Below, piece after piece: positions 11,607 through 23,530 of a DNA stretch of 64,000 nt. This DNA is from Phyto melanocephala. Taxonomy: Eukaryota; Arthropoda; Insecta; Diptera; Rhinophoridae. The DNA is taken from NCBI GenBank assembly GCA_941918925.1, contig OW799234.1:61298968-61362967 (forward strand), read 5' to 3'. A model generated the notes under the pieces. The model was not told the DNA's origin. It searched no databases and saw nothing but the letters and a program-made list of their open reading frames with translations. Made by a program: the position numbers and the translations under genes. Numbering within the stretch: the first letter of the stretch is position 1; every line of letters starts with the position of its first letter.

Positions 11607-13740
11607 ATAAAATAAACGAAATGAAAATTTTGATTAATTATCTGATTAAATTAAAAAAAAAGAATTATTTAACTTAAACTTACTGAGTAAGTAATAAATT
11701 GTTTGAGTATATGAATGCTATTGATTCGAGCATTAACAACGGACAATTTACATTAAAATTTTCAACGAGCATTTTTCTTCAATTAAAAGAAATATTTTAT
11801 AAAAAAATTAATTGGAAATAGTCAACAAAATTCTATAATACAACAAATATATTTGGGTCAGGCCAAAAAACGTGATATTTACAGTAAAATATTTAATTAA
11901 GTTTTTGTCAATATTTTTTCCAGGATTTGTTTTTTTTAAATTTCATATCCAGCTAAACTTTGGGAGGGTACCTTAAACTTCAAGTTTTTAATTAATCTTT
12001 TTTTAAATATGTTAAAATAACATTTCAAACTGAAAACAAAGCCTGGACAGACTCGTGCGTAAGACAAAGGATTAAAAATTGAGAAACATTTTAGTTAAAA
12101 AAAAATTTATTGATTTTATCTTTTTGATGGATTAAATTTTTGAAAAAAAAAACAAATTTCTATAAATTTAAATTTAGCTAAACTATGAAAAAAAATTATC
12201 CATAAAAGGGAATCTTAAAGAAAGCCCATAGAAAAGAGAAATTTTGTTAAATTTAATATTAACAGTTTCATACCCTCAGCTGTTTTGTAGGTGGAAGAAA
12301 GGCAAAGAAGCGTAAAAGTATGCTTCTGCCTGAATGGGGGGCATATCATTAAATTTGTAAATAAATTTCGGCAAAAATTTTTATTCTTTCTTAAGGCTAT
12401 GACGTCAATGTTGATTTTTTGCTTGTATTCTTTTAAGTTTCTTTTGCTGCTTTGTTTGGCAAAAAGAAAAACAGACAAAAAAAAGAATATAAATTTGCAC
12501 GCATCTCTTAACTTTATTGAAATTAAAAAAATAAATAAAAACATAAATACGCAGGCGGAAGCCTTAGCTTTGAAAAGATAAATAAATAAAACATTTTTAA
12601 ATATAGCACATGATTATATTTATTTTTGAGACACTTACGTCTTGAAACATCGTCTTAAATTTAAGGTTTTCTTAAATTTTTACGTTAAAAAAAACGTACT
12701 TTAAGCGTTAACATTATCCCGCTTAATATCGTTTTGTGTTCGTGTGTTAAATATTTTAATAATGGCATATAAAATTGTCTGTTTGTTTTGCTTTCTACAC
12801 TTGTATTAGGATTAGTGAATTTCTGGCAGGTGTTTATAGACTTCAGGTTATTAAGAATTTTTTATTGTACTAAATGTTTTTCATATATGTATGTTTGTAT
12901 ATGTTAAAATGAGTCTGTATGTAAATAATAAAATTTACGCTTTCTCTCGTTTTTGTTGGTTTTTTTTTTATTCTTTTTAATTTCGCGTTTCTATTCACAC
13001 ACAAAACACTTATATATTCTATACAGTCTGTGTTTAAGGTTTTTTATGCTGTTGTTTTTTTTTTGTAGTAAAGTTGCAAGTGTTTGTGTATGTATGCGTG
13101 TTTTTGTTAAGCTTTTTTTCTATAAACACATTTAACTTTAATATCAAATAGCCTTAAGCATGGGGCTCTAGTTTTATGTTAAATTCAGTCGCTCAAAGTA
13201 TTTTCTCTTATTACCCTTATTAGTTTAGTTATATGTAAATGTATACTACACAAACAGATTTATATAAATACATACACATACACTATAACATGGTCTCACT
13301 CTTGTTGTGAGGAAAAAAAATATTTAAAAATTTGTATATTAAAGTCAGCATAATATTTGTAAATATGTTTCAAATGAAACAGCGACTTAAAGTGAAAAAA
13401 GGAATTTTTGTTTAAAGGATAAAGTTGGTGCAACAGAAATAAACATTAAATGTTATAAAATTTAATGTGTTCTTTTATAATTATTTTTATTATGTCTGCC
13501 TGGAAAAGTGATTTGCTTAATATTTATAGTGTAGTGAGAAAAATTATGCAAAGAAGGTTTAAATGTATTAACGTAATTAAAAAAGAAATTAAGATATAAA
13601 AATTTTGGACTTAAAAGCTATATATGACGTATATCATTGTTAAAAAATAATGATTATTAATGGCTATGTTTTCATCGTTTCCTAAAAGTTTATGAGCAGA
13701 CATAAAACATTTTTAGATAAAGTTCTGCTTTTTTATAATA
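11607..13740. other. AT-rich non-coding DNA, nothing recognised
   Basis: Two overlapping frames on opposite strands (12215-12544 minus, 12291-12581 plus) are the longest here. Both are K/F/L-rich with no family motif, which AT-rich DNA produces by chance. No transposon ends recognised. Confidence 0.5.
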
Positions 13741-14024
13741 CTAGCCAAGCCCAGCGCGCGTTGCTACGCCCCTTAATAAACAAAAATGCATTCTGAATTT
13801 TAATTGAATATCAAGTGCAAGAAGCTAAAAATTATAACTTTTTTTTGGGTGTGGAATTGCCCACTTATCCAATCTCAAAACTGTATAGTCGTGACAGCTC
13901 AATATGTGTGCAAAGTTTCAGAAAAATCGGTTCAGTGCAAGTACCTCAAAAATATAACTTTTTTTATGGGCGTGGCACTGCCCACTTTTCTAATCGCACA
14001 GAGTTTAACTTTTATATAAACAGA
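13741..14024 (-). mobile_element. Helitron-like non-autonomous element, 284 bp
   Basis: Read on the minus strand it begins TCTGTTTATATAAAA after an A, and ends with the hairpin GCGT-AGCA-ACGC, about 15 bases, then CTAG followed by T. This is the Helitron signature: 5' TC, 3' hairpin plus CTRR, insertion between A and T, no duplication. The interior has about two copies of a ~120-bp unit ('...acttgcac..gattttctgaaactttgcacacat...gtgggcggggccacgccc...') also found at 41405-41860 and 59103-59563. No coding capacity. Confidence 0.7.
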
Positions 14025-15826
14025 TAATAAAGAGTTCTTTTCCAGCCGAGGTGTAACTTAATCTATCCAAGAGGTCTTCAAAAATGTATTCATTTGCAAG
14101 TAAACACGGTTATGTCTGCTTTTGTAAATAAAAAAAAAACCGTTACATATGGAATCCTTATATCTGTTTACTTAAATACTTCCTTATGCTTGATATTCGT
14201 ATGGTAGAGTGACTGTGTGTGACTGCATAGCTAAGTTCAGATATTGATGATGATTCACTGTTAAGAAAATGTGTGTGATATAATTTGAATAGTATTCTTG
14301 ACACTAGCGTATGAATCACAAGCTAAAAGCCGCCAGTCCAAAGAAACGTTTTAAATTCGTATGATATTTTAGAAAGTTTGTCAAACTATTAGGTGTTCAA
14401 TTACGAAACGGTTTCGTGAATAAAAAAAAAATAATGAACGACTTACGAATAGTATTCTAGAAATGTAGACAAAATATACTTTACAGGTTGATAGCGGGCG
14501 GTTAAAAAAGAAATGCATTAAATTGGGGGTGACAGATTTGAAATTTTAACCGCAATTTAGAGGACTTTTAATAATAAGGAGTATAAAAGTTTCAGTTTAG
14601 GTTGAGGTTCTCTTAAAACCAGGATTTATTGGTGATATTTTTTAACAATTTCTTTTGTCTGAAAAATGCTAAAAACTTGTAAGATCCAAAAATTAAAGAG
14701 TAAACTGTTGAAAATTTTAAAAATTACAATCTCCAAATCAATTAAAATCTTTAAACAGATACCTGTATACTGATAGACAAATTTAGTTTAGTTGGTTGGT
14801 AGGTTGAATGAACTGGTCTTTAACTTGCTGCCCACTTTAGATTAAAGTGTAGTTGAAATAATGGATAACTGTTTATACGTCCGATCAAGTTCTTCCTTAA
14901 ATTAATTATTTAATTTAACAATATTCTCTCCTCTGACTTTTTATGGTAATGTTACTTAAGTAGAGTATGCATTCCTATTGTCATAGTCACAAGATTATAG
15001 CAGCTTAAAGGTAAAGCCGGGTTGTGTTAGAAAAATTTTACACGATTGTAGTTTAAGAGGAAAGAATACAATTCGTACAATAAAAAAAAATTTTTTATTT
15101 CGTCAGGAATAATGCCCTTCAAAAACTGTCAGAAGGAATAAAGTTATAGGGACAAGTCATAGTATGTCCGCAACAGGCAAAGCTTTTCAGATATAAAAGC
15201 GCTTCATCGGAGAGATGATTTTTATCGAAAATCTGTCATCCACTTTATTTTGTTTTTTTTAAGGAATTACAAGCGTTTCTTATGGACTACTGAGTAAGTT
15301 AATTTTTTGGGCATAACATTGATGGTTGTTGGATAAAATTTGAAGCGTAGTGCTTCGTAAAAACTAAGAATTATTGAGAACAATATGGAACTAATATTTT
15401 CGGCTACATTCTTTTTTATAACAGCAATATTTTTAAGAATACGATCGGTAGGTTGACATACAAAAGTTCATAACTGGCCCAGTTTTTTAAAATTTCTACG
15501 ACCTTTCTTCGAAGGGTTCATATATTAGTTGCAAATTCTCGACGCGAAGTTCTTTGCAGTTGGAGAGCAGTCTCAGCATAACTTTTTTTAATTTTTGATA
15601 TTTGGTGATGCAAATTTGTTTTTTTGCAAAGAGAATGTTTAGTGAGCATGGCACAAAAATGGTAATAAAAATAAAATAAAACAAAACAAAGAGAGAAAGA
15701 GAAAAAGTATCAATTGAAATCCTGATTTTTTCTGTTTTATTATTGTGTTCATATTTTATGGTAACGACTGACAATTTGAGAATTGTTTTCCCAATTAAGC
15801 GGCATAATCTTAGCTAGTCTATATAA
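14025..15826. other. AT-rich non-coding DNA, nothing recognised
   Basis: No gene or repeat terminus recognised. The 92-residue frame at 15496-15774 (minus) has no recognisable motif. Confidence 0.5.
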
Positions 15827-18537
15827 AACAAGTAAGAGCACTATATTCGGCTGTGCCGAATCTTTTATACCCACCACCAATTTTGTGTACATTTAAAGCA
15901 CAATATTTATTATTTTGTTAATCATTATGGAATAATCTCTTTATAATAAAATATGTATCACTTTCTTTGTAGAGGGTTGTTAAATTTTAAGGGCCCATGT
16001 TGAAGGTGAACTACACCTAGTCTTTAAATTTGTTTTCTGCATTTCACTTGACATTTCTCAATCTCAAACTTACTCATTTTGATCCGTGGAAAGATACGCA
16101 AATGAGCAACGCTTTAAAGTTATTCAGGTTTTTTATAAAAATGGGCGTTCAAATCAAAATGCATTTTGTGCACTTCGTAATTCTTTTGATCAACATAATC
16201 GTTCAAATTCGTCCACAATCGGGAGAATTGTAAAAAATATTTAAATTTCTGCAAAACAGGTCTGTATAAAATGTTAGAAAATCTGTGAATGCCTTCTTAG
16301 TTCGTTGAATGGGAACTATTGCTGTTTTTTGCGATAGTGTGGCAAAAGAGCAGTCAACCTCGACTCATCATCATGCCCAATAATTGAGCATCAACATTGT
16401 CATTGAAAATTTGGACCATCAGATAGAGGAGTGGCGCCAAGGATGGGGGGGGCCATTTGGCCGATATTTTGTTAAATACATAATTGAACCATACAAATAT
16501 TATAATTACAAAAAGAAAAAATAATAATTTCCTAAATAATTTGTGTTTTATTTAAATTCAACATCGGTCCTTAAATGAAATGAAATTCAATGAAAGTGTG
16601 TTAAAGTAGCTGTGTCAATAAAGTTTCTACTAATAAATACAACTTAAATATTTCAATATAGCCCTTTATTTTCCCAAAAACTTTGTCAATAGAGAAATTA
16701 CATTAATTTAAGGTAAGCCGTTGTATGGGAGGTAGGCGTTAAAGTGGCCGTGTCACCTAAACTTTTTGGCACAACAATAACATTGATTAGAACGATATAT
16801 GTAGCAAATTTTATTATCGTACCTCTAATTTTGGCGGTTTTATGAGCTTTTAAATTGCATTAACGGTAGATAACGTGAAAAGTGGGCGTTATAGTAGGCG
16901 TGTCAAAGTTGTTTTTGCGAATGAGTACAACTCAGGTATTTCAATATAGTCCTTTATTATTCCAAAATCTTTATTAATAGAGAAATTATATAAATTTCAG
17001 TTAAACCGTTATATGGGAGAAGGGCGTAAAAGTGGGCGTGACACCTTAATTTTATGGCGCAGGAATGACATTGCCTAAAAGGATATACATAGCAAATTTG
17101 ATCATCATACCTCTGATTTTGGCGGTTTTATGAGCTTTTAAATTTCATTAACGGTAGATTACGTGAAAAGTGGGCGTTATAGTAGGCGTGTCAAAGTTGT
17201 TTTGGCGAATGAGTACAACTTAGGTGTTTCAATATAGCCCTTTATTAATCCAAAATCATTATTAATAGAGAAATTAGAGGAATTTTGAGTAAAACGTTAT
17301 ATGGGAGGTGGGCGTAAAAGTGGGCGTGGCAACTCAATTTTCTAGCTCAGTAATGGCATTGCCTAGATGGATATACGTAGCAAATTTTATCATCATACCT
17401 CTTATTTTGGCGGTTTTATGAGCTTTTAAATTTCATTAACGGTATATAACGTGAAAAGTGGGCGTTATAGTAGGCGTGTCAAAGTTATTTTTGCGAATGA
17501 GTACAACTTAGGTGTTTCATTATAGTCCTTTATTATTTCAAAATCTTTATTAATAGAGGAATTATATGAATTTTAAGTAAAACGTTATATGGGAGGTGGG
17601 CGTAAAAGTGGGCGTGGCGCCTTAATTTTCTGGCGCAGTAATGACATTGCCTAAAATGATATACGTAGCGAATTTGATCATCATACCTCTAATTTTGGCG
17701 GTTTTATGAGCTTTTAAATTTCATTAACGGTATATAACGTGAAAAGTGGGCGTTATAGTGGGCGTGTCAAAGTTGTATTTTCGAATGAGTACAAATGAGA
17801 TGTTTCAATATAGCCCTTTATTATTCCAAAATCTACATAAATTGAGAAATTATATGAATTTTGGGTAAAACGTTATATGGGAGGTGGGCGTAAAAGTGGG
17901 CGTGGCACATTGATTTTCCGTTACAAAAAAGCGTCTCACCAATAAGCAAAGTGTGCAAAATTTCAGAGTTGTACATCCAATTTTGTTGCTTTTATGACGT
18001 TTTTGTTTTTAAATATACCGAAAAATACACTGTGCGGTATAAATTTTCGTACATTTTGATCGATAACTCCTCTCCTAATGCATAGATTTTGATAATTTTC
18101 GGGGAAAAATATTGTTTTTACTCAGGAAATATATATTCGAAGTTTCATGAGTCTACGTTAATGCGTTTGGACACAATTTCATTTTATTCGATGTTTGAAG
18201 GACACGGTTTTTTCGACCTACTCTTGCTTTTCGAGCTATAACTCTCTTCCTAATATTCCGATTTAGCCCATTTTCAATACCAAACAAACCTTGTCTATAA
18301 GAAAGATTCTGGCAAAATTTGAGCCCCCTAGCTTTTTCGGTGCGACCTCTATCGTGCTTTCAACAGACGGACAGACGGACAGACGGACAGACGGACGGAC
18401 ATAGCTAGATCGTCATTAAATCAAACCCTGATTCAGAATATATATACTTTATGGGGTCTAAAATGGATATTTCGATGTGTTACAAACGGAATGACAAAAT
18501 GAATATACCCCCACCATTTTTTTGGTGGCGGGTATAA
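15827..18537 (+). repeat. Family A hairpin-ended repeat, copy 2, with 288-bp array
   Basis: It has the same 5' end (AACAAGTAAGAGCACTATA plus hairpin) and 3' hairpin as copy 1, here ending cleanly as 'tggtggcgggtata'. The internal 'ggcggttttatgagc' anchor recurs near 16833, 17121, 17409 and 17697, a constant 288-bp spacing, giving about four tandem units. Each unit contains 'aaaagtgggcgtta', 'taggcgtgtcaaag' and 'gtaaaagtgggcgtg'. Copy 1 has one such unit, which explains most of the length difference. The ACAG/ACGG run sits near 18365-18402. Non-coding. Confidence 0.8.
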
Positions 18538-19629
18538 AAAATAATAAACGTTCAACTGTCATACAAACAGCCAAAGAGAGTAAGTAGATAAATGTATCAG
18601 TCAAGTCGTAAAAGTTACTGAAACTTCATATTAACTTAAAAATACTTAAGTTTTTTGTATTTATTTCAAATCGTATATACGTTTTGGAATACCGTATAAA
18701 ACGCAAAAATTATAATATTAAATTTTATGATAATCGTTTTGCCTCTGTTGAATATTAAGTCAGTTACAAACCGCCCAATACAACAACAACAGCTTGTAGT
18801 ACAAATACTTTTATTAAAAATCCATGTAAGTTAAATTTTATAAAAATTATTTATGAACGGTAAGTGCAGTGAAACGAATTTTATATAGATGTTAGACAAA
18901 ATCAGGCACCAATGTGAAACAATCTCAATACATTATGTCAGTGAGTGGCCAGAAATAAAAATCACGTTTCTCATTAACTGAAAAGTTTATATTGCCTCAC
19001 GTACAGCCACACGAAATGTTTGCGGTCGAAAAAAAGGAAATATAAAGTTTTTTAAAAGTTGGAAATAAATTTTTAATATATCTAAGAATTAGCTAAATGA
19101 AGAACATTTTTTTTCAGTCATGTTTTATACAAAGTATAAAAATATGTTTTTTTTATTGATTTTTTAGACAGGGTACATACTGATTAGGATGCCCCTATAA
19201 TTACGCAAAGAACATTTTGTAAAAAACTCAGTTTTAACAAAGAACTAAAGGAAAACAAATAAAAATTTTTTAAATGGACAGTTTAAGTAGGGGATACAAA
19301 AAAAAATAAATAAATAAATAAATAGAATAAAAAGATATAAATTTTCCATGTAACTGTGATAATTTATCTTTTAATTTGCTTCACAAATTTCCAAATAAAA
19401 AAGTGCTTTGAAAGAATCCCTTTTCTCATTAACAATTTGCTGGTTAATATTAATTTTTCTTGTTTATCCCAATTATACAAATGGTAACAGACTTTTGAAT
19501 TTATTATATTAAATTGGGCAACGTAAGCAGAAACTGAGTAGAATCCTTTATAAGTTACAAGAAAAGAAAATTAGCATAATTTCAAGGCTGTACCGAATCA
19601 TAAACACCATCCACTTAACACGTAAAATT
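18538..19629. other. AT-rich non-coding DNA, nothing recognised
   Basis: Contains an AAAT run near 19306-19325 and no recognisable gene or repeat end. Confidence 0.5.
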
Positions 19630-19975
19630 TATAATTATACCCAGCACTGTTGGTGTCAAGAAAATATATATCGCATTGTCATTCCATTTGTAATTTATAG
19701 AATATTAATTTACGACCAAACAAGGTACATACCTTAAGCAGAAAGCTTATGATTAGAAGAGTGGATTAAGTTGTGTCCGTCTGTCCTTGTGTTCAACTTT
19801 CAGAAGCAACTACATGTTACATAGATTTGTATGTAGTACTAATCTTTTGGAAATATCCGGGAAAGAATCGCTCTATACCATGCTGTCACATGAGTAATAG
19901 AACACCAATGCGTCTGATATTTTTTCTATTTTTACTTTAAAAATCAATATTTTTCAACCGTAAGATATCAATACT
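19630..19975 (-). repeat. Family B dispersed repeat, 3' fragment
   Basis: It matches the 3' half of the full family-B copy at 21781-23530: 'tacccagcactgttggtg...cattgtcattccatttgtaattt', 'gaaagcttatga...gagtggattaag', a 'gtccgtctgtcc' block, then 'ggaaatatccgg.aa.gaatcgct'. It is diverged and lacks the 5' hairpin end. Confidence 0.65.
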
Positions 19976-19988
19976 GAATTTTGTAGCA

Positions 19989-20105
19989 GTAACCAAACCG
20001 ATGTAGTCTATACTGACTTTAGTAAAGCTTTCGACAAGGTTAAACACAATTTATTATTAGTGAAGCTCAAAAAGTGCAAAATGTCCCATATTTTGTATGT
20101 ATAAG
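19989..20105 (+). pseudogene. LINE reverse transcriptase fragment (motif A)
   Basis: The plus-strand frame reads TDVVYTDFSKAFDKVKHNLLL and ends at a TAA soon after. YTDFSKAFDKV is the catalytic motif A of jockey/I-type non-LTR reverse transcriptases, with the metal-binding Asp in 'TDFSKAFD'. Only about 35 codons survive. It is on the opposite strand to the larger RT remnant at 20510-21270, so the two are independent insertions or fragments. Confidence 0.7.
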
Positions 20106-20509
20106 GGTCAAACCAAGCATGTGAAAATTTGCTGCTTTTAACCCCCTCAATATCGGTATTAACTGAAACAAGAAGCTACGAAAAAGTTAAAATATAAGAT
20201 GATGTCCTTATTTAAAATGGCAAATGTGTGGCAAAATATTGTATCCACGGATTTGTAGTCTTCAACAGCTTCAAATTTTAATATAAAAAAAGGGCTTGAC
20301 CAGCAAAAGATATAAAATATAAACAAATTTAAATTCCAAAATGGCCCCTTAAATAAAATAGTGGTACTATAAGTTACGAAACATAGCTATTCGTATTCAG
20401 TAAAGTATTTTAAGTAGTGCTTAAACATGATTTCTCTACCGGTGGGGAACTACTATAGAGCCGAAGTATATAATGCATACTTTATACTCATTTAGTTATT
20501 TAGTTATTT
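20106..20509. repeat. Old dispersed repeat (family E) fragment
   Basis: Contains blocks such as 'gggcttgaccagcaaaag' and 'aaaatggc..caaatg' that recur, diverged, near 21650-21780, 25190-25520, 32030-32200 and 41880-42120. No ends or coding potential visible. Confidence 0.35.
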
Positions 20510-21270
20510 AAAGCTTTTTAATCGTGAGAGCATTTGCAGTTGCCTACTCATGAACAAGCTTCAACTCTCTATAAGGGTTCTGACACATTGCTGAATTAAA
20601 CCAGCACTACAGCTTATGTATACCTGTACGTTATCAGCATAAATATATTCTAACCTTATAGTATTTAAGCTTGTGTTGAAGATCATTTGAGTATAACGAA
20701 AAAAGAAGTGGATCCAGTATAGAACCTTGAGGGACACCTCGAATTACTTAACTTTAACTTATGGCGCAAAATTTTATGGTCAACGGTGTCAAATGCTCTC
20801 GAATCATCCAATAGTACTAAAAACGTAATATTACCACAATCCACCTGTTGCCTCACGTCTTCTGCAACATCCAATAGAACTGTTATACAACTGTGTTTTT
20901 ACGAAACCCAGATTGGCGACCAGTATGCATACAATTGGTTTCAATATATTGAGTAACTTGATTATGAACCAGCCGCTCAAATACTTTGGAAAGAAATGGT
21001 AGGATTAAAATAGGCCTATAATCCGAATTAGGTTTGGGAATAGGAATAATTTTAGTAAGTTTCAAAAATCTTAGGATAACAGTTAGTTGATAGAATAGTA
21101 TTGACAACAAACATCAAAAAAGGTAGAAGAAATGGCAATAGTATTGTGACGAATTTAGGATCTATGCCATCCGCACCAACTGTATTAGACTTTACTGTCA
21201 CAAGACTACTAAACACATCACATTGTCTTGCAGTAATAAAATTAAAATTGTTTAATGTACACAGAAACAA
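20510..21270 (-). pseudogene. LINE (jockey/CR1-type) reverse transcriptase remnant
   Basis: Reading down the minus strand, the order of RT blocks is intact across frame breaks. SNTVGADGIDPKF lies near 21155-21195, KIIPIPKPNSDYRP near 21010-21060, LPFLSKVFERLVHNQV near 20965-21010, DDSRAFDTVDHKILRHKLK (motif A) near 20765-20825, and VPQGSILDPLLF (motif B) near 20703-20740. Motif C is YADN near 20630-20641, where YADD is expected, so the second catalytic Asp is Asn. At least three frameshifts and several stops are present. The endonuclease and ORF1 parts are missing, so this is a 5'-truncated dead copy. Confidence 0.85.
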
Positions 21271-21780
21271 ATATTGTTTAGTTTTTTTTTAATTATGTAA
21301 TTGACTTTTTTATCCGTTTTTAAATACTAATAATAATTTTAATTACTTAATAAACTTTCCTAATTGATATAAAATATAAAAAAAAAATAAATAGAGATAT
21401 TTTTAGTTGAAAAAAAAAACAATCTGTTAGCGAAAGTTCTGGTAAGTCCCCACATATAAGAATATGTGTTGTTTTAAACATAATAAAGTGTCTTAGGTTC
21501 ATTCTAGATGCATTCTTTTATCCTGGTATATTGCTCAATTTAACAGATAACTTAGTTGAGTTAATTGAACACTCTGCCAGATCAAGCCATTTTACCTGTA
21601 AATATTCCAATATGTCTAGGTCATTACTGCCAGCAATTATTTTCGGCAATCAGGTGATTAATATAATATATCACATGACTTGATTTGACTAATAAATTAA
21701 GGGTAACCAAGTCAAACATCAAAATCTAAAATGGTATCGGAAATAATAAACTGAAATGCCGTATAACGTTAAATGTTTTT
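21271..21780. other. AT-rich DNA with a family-E-like fragment
   Basis: Mostly featureless. 'caaaatctaaaatggtatcggaaataataaa' near 21719-21750 resembles the repeat pieces at 25440 and 32150. No gene. Confidence 0.35.
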
Positions 21781-22656
21781 ATTGTACCCTTCACCTGCCT
21801 GTGGTGCACAAGGGTATATATAGGTTTGTCATTCCGTTTGTAATTTCTACAATTTCTATTTTCGACCTCATAAAGTGTATATTTTCTGAAAGCTTATGAA
21901 TAGAGGAGTCGATTAAGCCCTGACCGTCTGTCCGTCTGCCCGTATGTCCGTGTGTTGGTTGAAATCAAGTTTTAGAAGCAATTATATGTTCCTCAGATCT
22001 GAGTATGGTATCAATATTTTGGAAATATCCGGCAATGAATCGCTATTGAAATTCAGCACAATCGCCCCACAATTTTCTGAGATATGAGCAAAAAACAACG
22101 ACCATCGCAATTAAGACAACAACATACATACAAACGTGTATACTGGTTAGATAAACGTGGCAGTGAATCCCAGCTGAACCAAAATTTTTTTTTTTATTTT
22201 ATTTATTATTTTATATATTATTTATATTTTTATTATTTTTTTATATATTTTTGTTTAATTTTTTTAAAATATTTTTTTTATTAAAAAAAAAATTTTTTTA
22301 ATTTCTGTAATGTTTTTTATTGTTTTTTTTTTTTTAAATTGTATTTTTTTTTTTTTGAAACACGTACGTAAACTTAATTTATAATTTTGCAATGGGATGT
22401 TTTTATATATGTATGTACGTATTTTATATGAGATGAATGGTGATACAAACAATTTTTATTGCAGGACTACACGTCACTGATGGAAATTATGGTACAGTTG
22501 TACTTTTTATGGTACGTTTTTGACCTTGTTGATAACTTGATGCTACCGCGAGCTACTTAGTACAATTTAAAAATTTGTTCATGTTCTCTTTAATTTTGTT
22601 TGTCTGTGTTTTATATTATTCTGTCAGCTTCTCTGTTTTTGTTGCAATGCTGTTGT

Positions 22657-22781
22657 CAAAGCGAATTTATGTACCAGGTGGTGTCAAGTCTGCAACAACA
22701 AGATCTACCTAGTAATTCTTTGCAAACTTCTTAAAAAATCACCTGTTAATTTGGCACCACCTGGTACATGAATTCGACTTG
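22657..22781. mobile_element. Miniature hAT-like element, 125 bp, nested in a hAT
   Basis: Left arm CAAAGCGAATTTATGTACC then AGGTGGTGTCAA; the right arm is its reverse complement with about 4 mismatches over 31 bases (CAAGTCGAATTCATGTACC...). It is flanked by a perfect 8-bp duplication GCTGTTGT at 22649-22656 and 22782-22789. About 63 bases separate the arms. No coding capacity. The 8-bp duplication suggests hAT mobilisation. Confidence 0.88.
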
Positions 22782-22837
22782 GCTGTTGTTATATGTATTT
22801 TATTTTACTTATAATTCGTAAGCATGTAAGGTAGGCT

Positions 22838-23222
22838 TTAATAATGAAGTACTAAAATCCTTCGATAAGTTTACTCCAGAAAAAGTTATTATGGGAGAAA
22901 CAAATTCAATAGTACCTCTTCTGGTGAAAATTTTTCCAGGCGATGTGATTCAACTTAGATCACACAAAGATTCAAATATTTCCTATTTTTGGTCTTAAGT
23001 ATCACAGATGAAAAATTAAATAAATGAGATTATGTTCCCAGATATTTCAAGAATTGTAAGAGGAATTCTGTCTATTCCACATTGATCGGCCAACGTCAAA
23101 CGAGTTTTTTCTTTCCAAAACCTAATTAAAACAAAGGAAGGAAATAGACTACACATTTTTGCTGTTTCAAATTTGATACAAACAAAAGATTTATTGAAGT
23201 CAACAAATTATTGTTGCTTTAA
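22838..23222 (+). pseudogene. hAT transposase C-terminal (dimerisation) remnant
   Basis: A first block reads NNEVLKSFDKFTPEKVIMG ... IVPLLVKIFPG, then a stop. A second block reads RIVRGILSIPH, a stop where Ser is usual, SANVKRVFSFQNLIKTKEG, then NRLHIFAVSNLIQTKDLL. The pattern 'SIPHSSA-x-ERVFS...N..K..RNRL' is the diagnostic hAT C-terminal dimerisation domain. At least two stops and the loss of the N-terminal DNA-binding and catalytic parts make it non-functional. The strand gives the orientation of the parent element. Confidence 0.8.
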
Positions 23223-23530
23223 TTTTAAAATAACAGAAAATTTATTATCTAAAAGTATTTAATAAATAAAATTTGTTAAATAACCGATCTCTTCGTATGT
23301 ACGTATGAATGTAATATTTAATATTTTTTATTGTATACTTCTGAATTTTTATATACATTTTTGTTAAGTTTATGTTTTTCTTACTAAATATTAAAAAATG
23401 GTACCGTAATGGCCTAAAAAGTACATTTTGTCTTCATAATTGGTACAAAATCATAAAAGCCATTTTCCTTTCCTGCTACACGTTGTGAAGGGTTTATAAG
23501 ATTCGGCCGAGTATAGCACTGTTACTTGTT

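Larger units (their letters stand above)
22475..23475 (+). mobile_element. hAT element, 1001 bp, inserted in a family-B repeat
   Basis: It is flanked by a perfect 8-bp duplication CTACACGT at 22467-22474 and 23476-23483. Ends are CACTGATGGAAA and, reverse-complemented, CAGGAAAGGAAA, sharing CA and GGAAA (8 of 12 positions). GTACTTTTT lies just inside both ends. The uninterrupted target is seen in another family-B copy near 48161-48168 (opposite strand), which reads straight through ACACGTTGTGAAGGG in that orientation. It keeps the C-terminal end of a transposase (22838-23222) and is itself interrupted at 22657-22781. Confidence 0.9.
21781..23530 (-). repeat. Family B hairpin-ended repeat, full length, split by hAT
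   Basis: Minus-strand reading: 5' AACAAGTAACAGTGCTATA with 'cggccgaatcttataaaccc', ending 3' in 'tatacccttgtgcac...aggtgaagggta', a hairpin of ACCCTT/AAGGGT. The element proper is about 750 bp once the 1001-bp hAT at 22475-23475 and one 8-bp duplicate are removed. An almost pure A/T tract lies at 22180-22360, matched by the tract at 48223-48440 in another copy. The 'gtctgtccgtctg' block is near 21923-21953. Non-coding. Confidence 0.82.

Noticed and set aside
12215..12581. Overlapping 109- and 96-residue frames on opposite strands
   Set aside because: Both are rich in K, F, L, I and N with no motif; AT-rich DNA gives such mirror frames by chance.
5806..18537. Short frames shared between 6053-6235 (minus) and 16030-16233 (plus)
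   Set aside because: They arise because both lie in family-A repeats; they are on opposite strands of the same repeat sequence.
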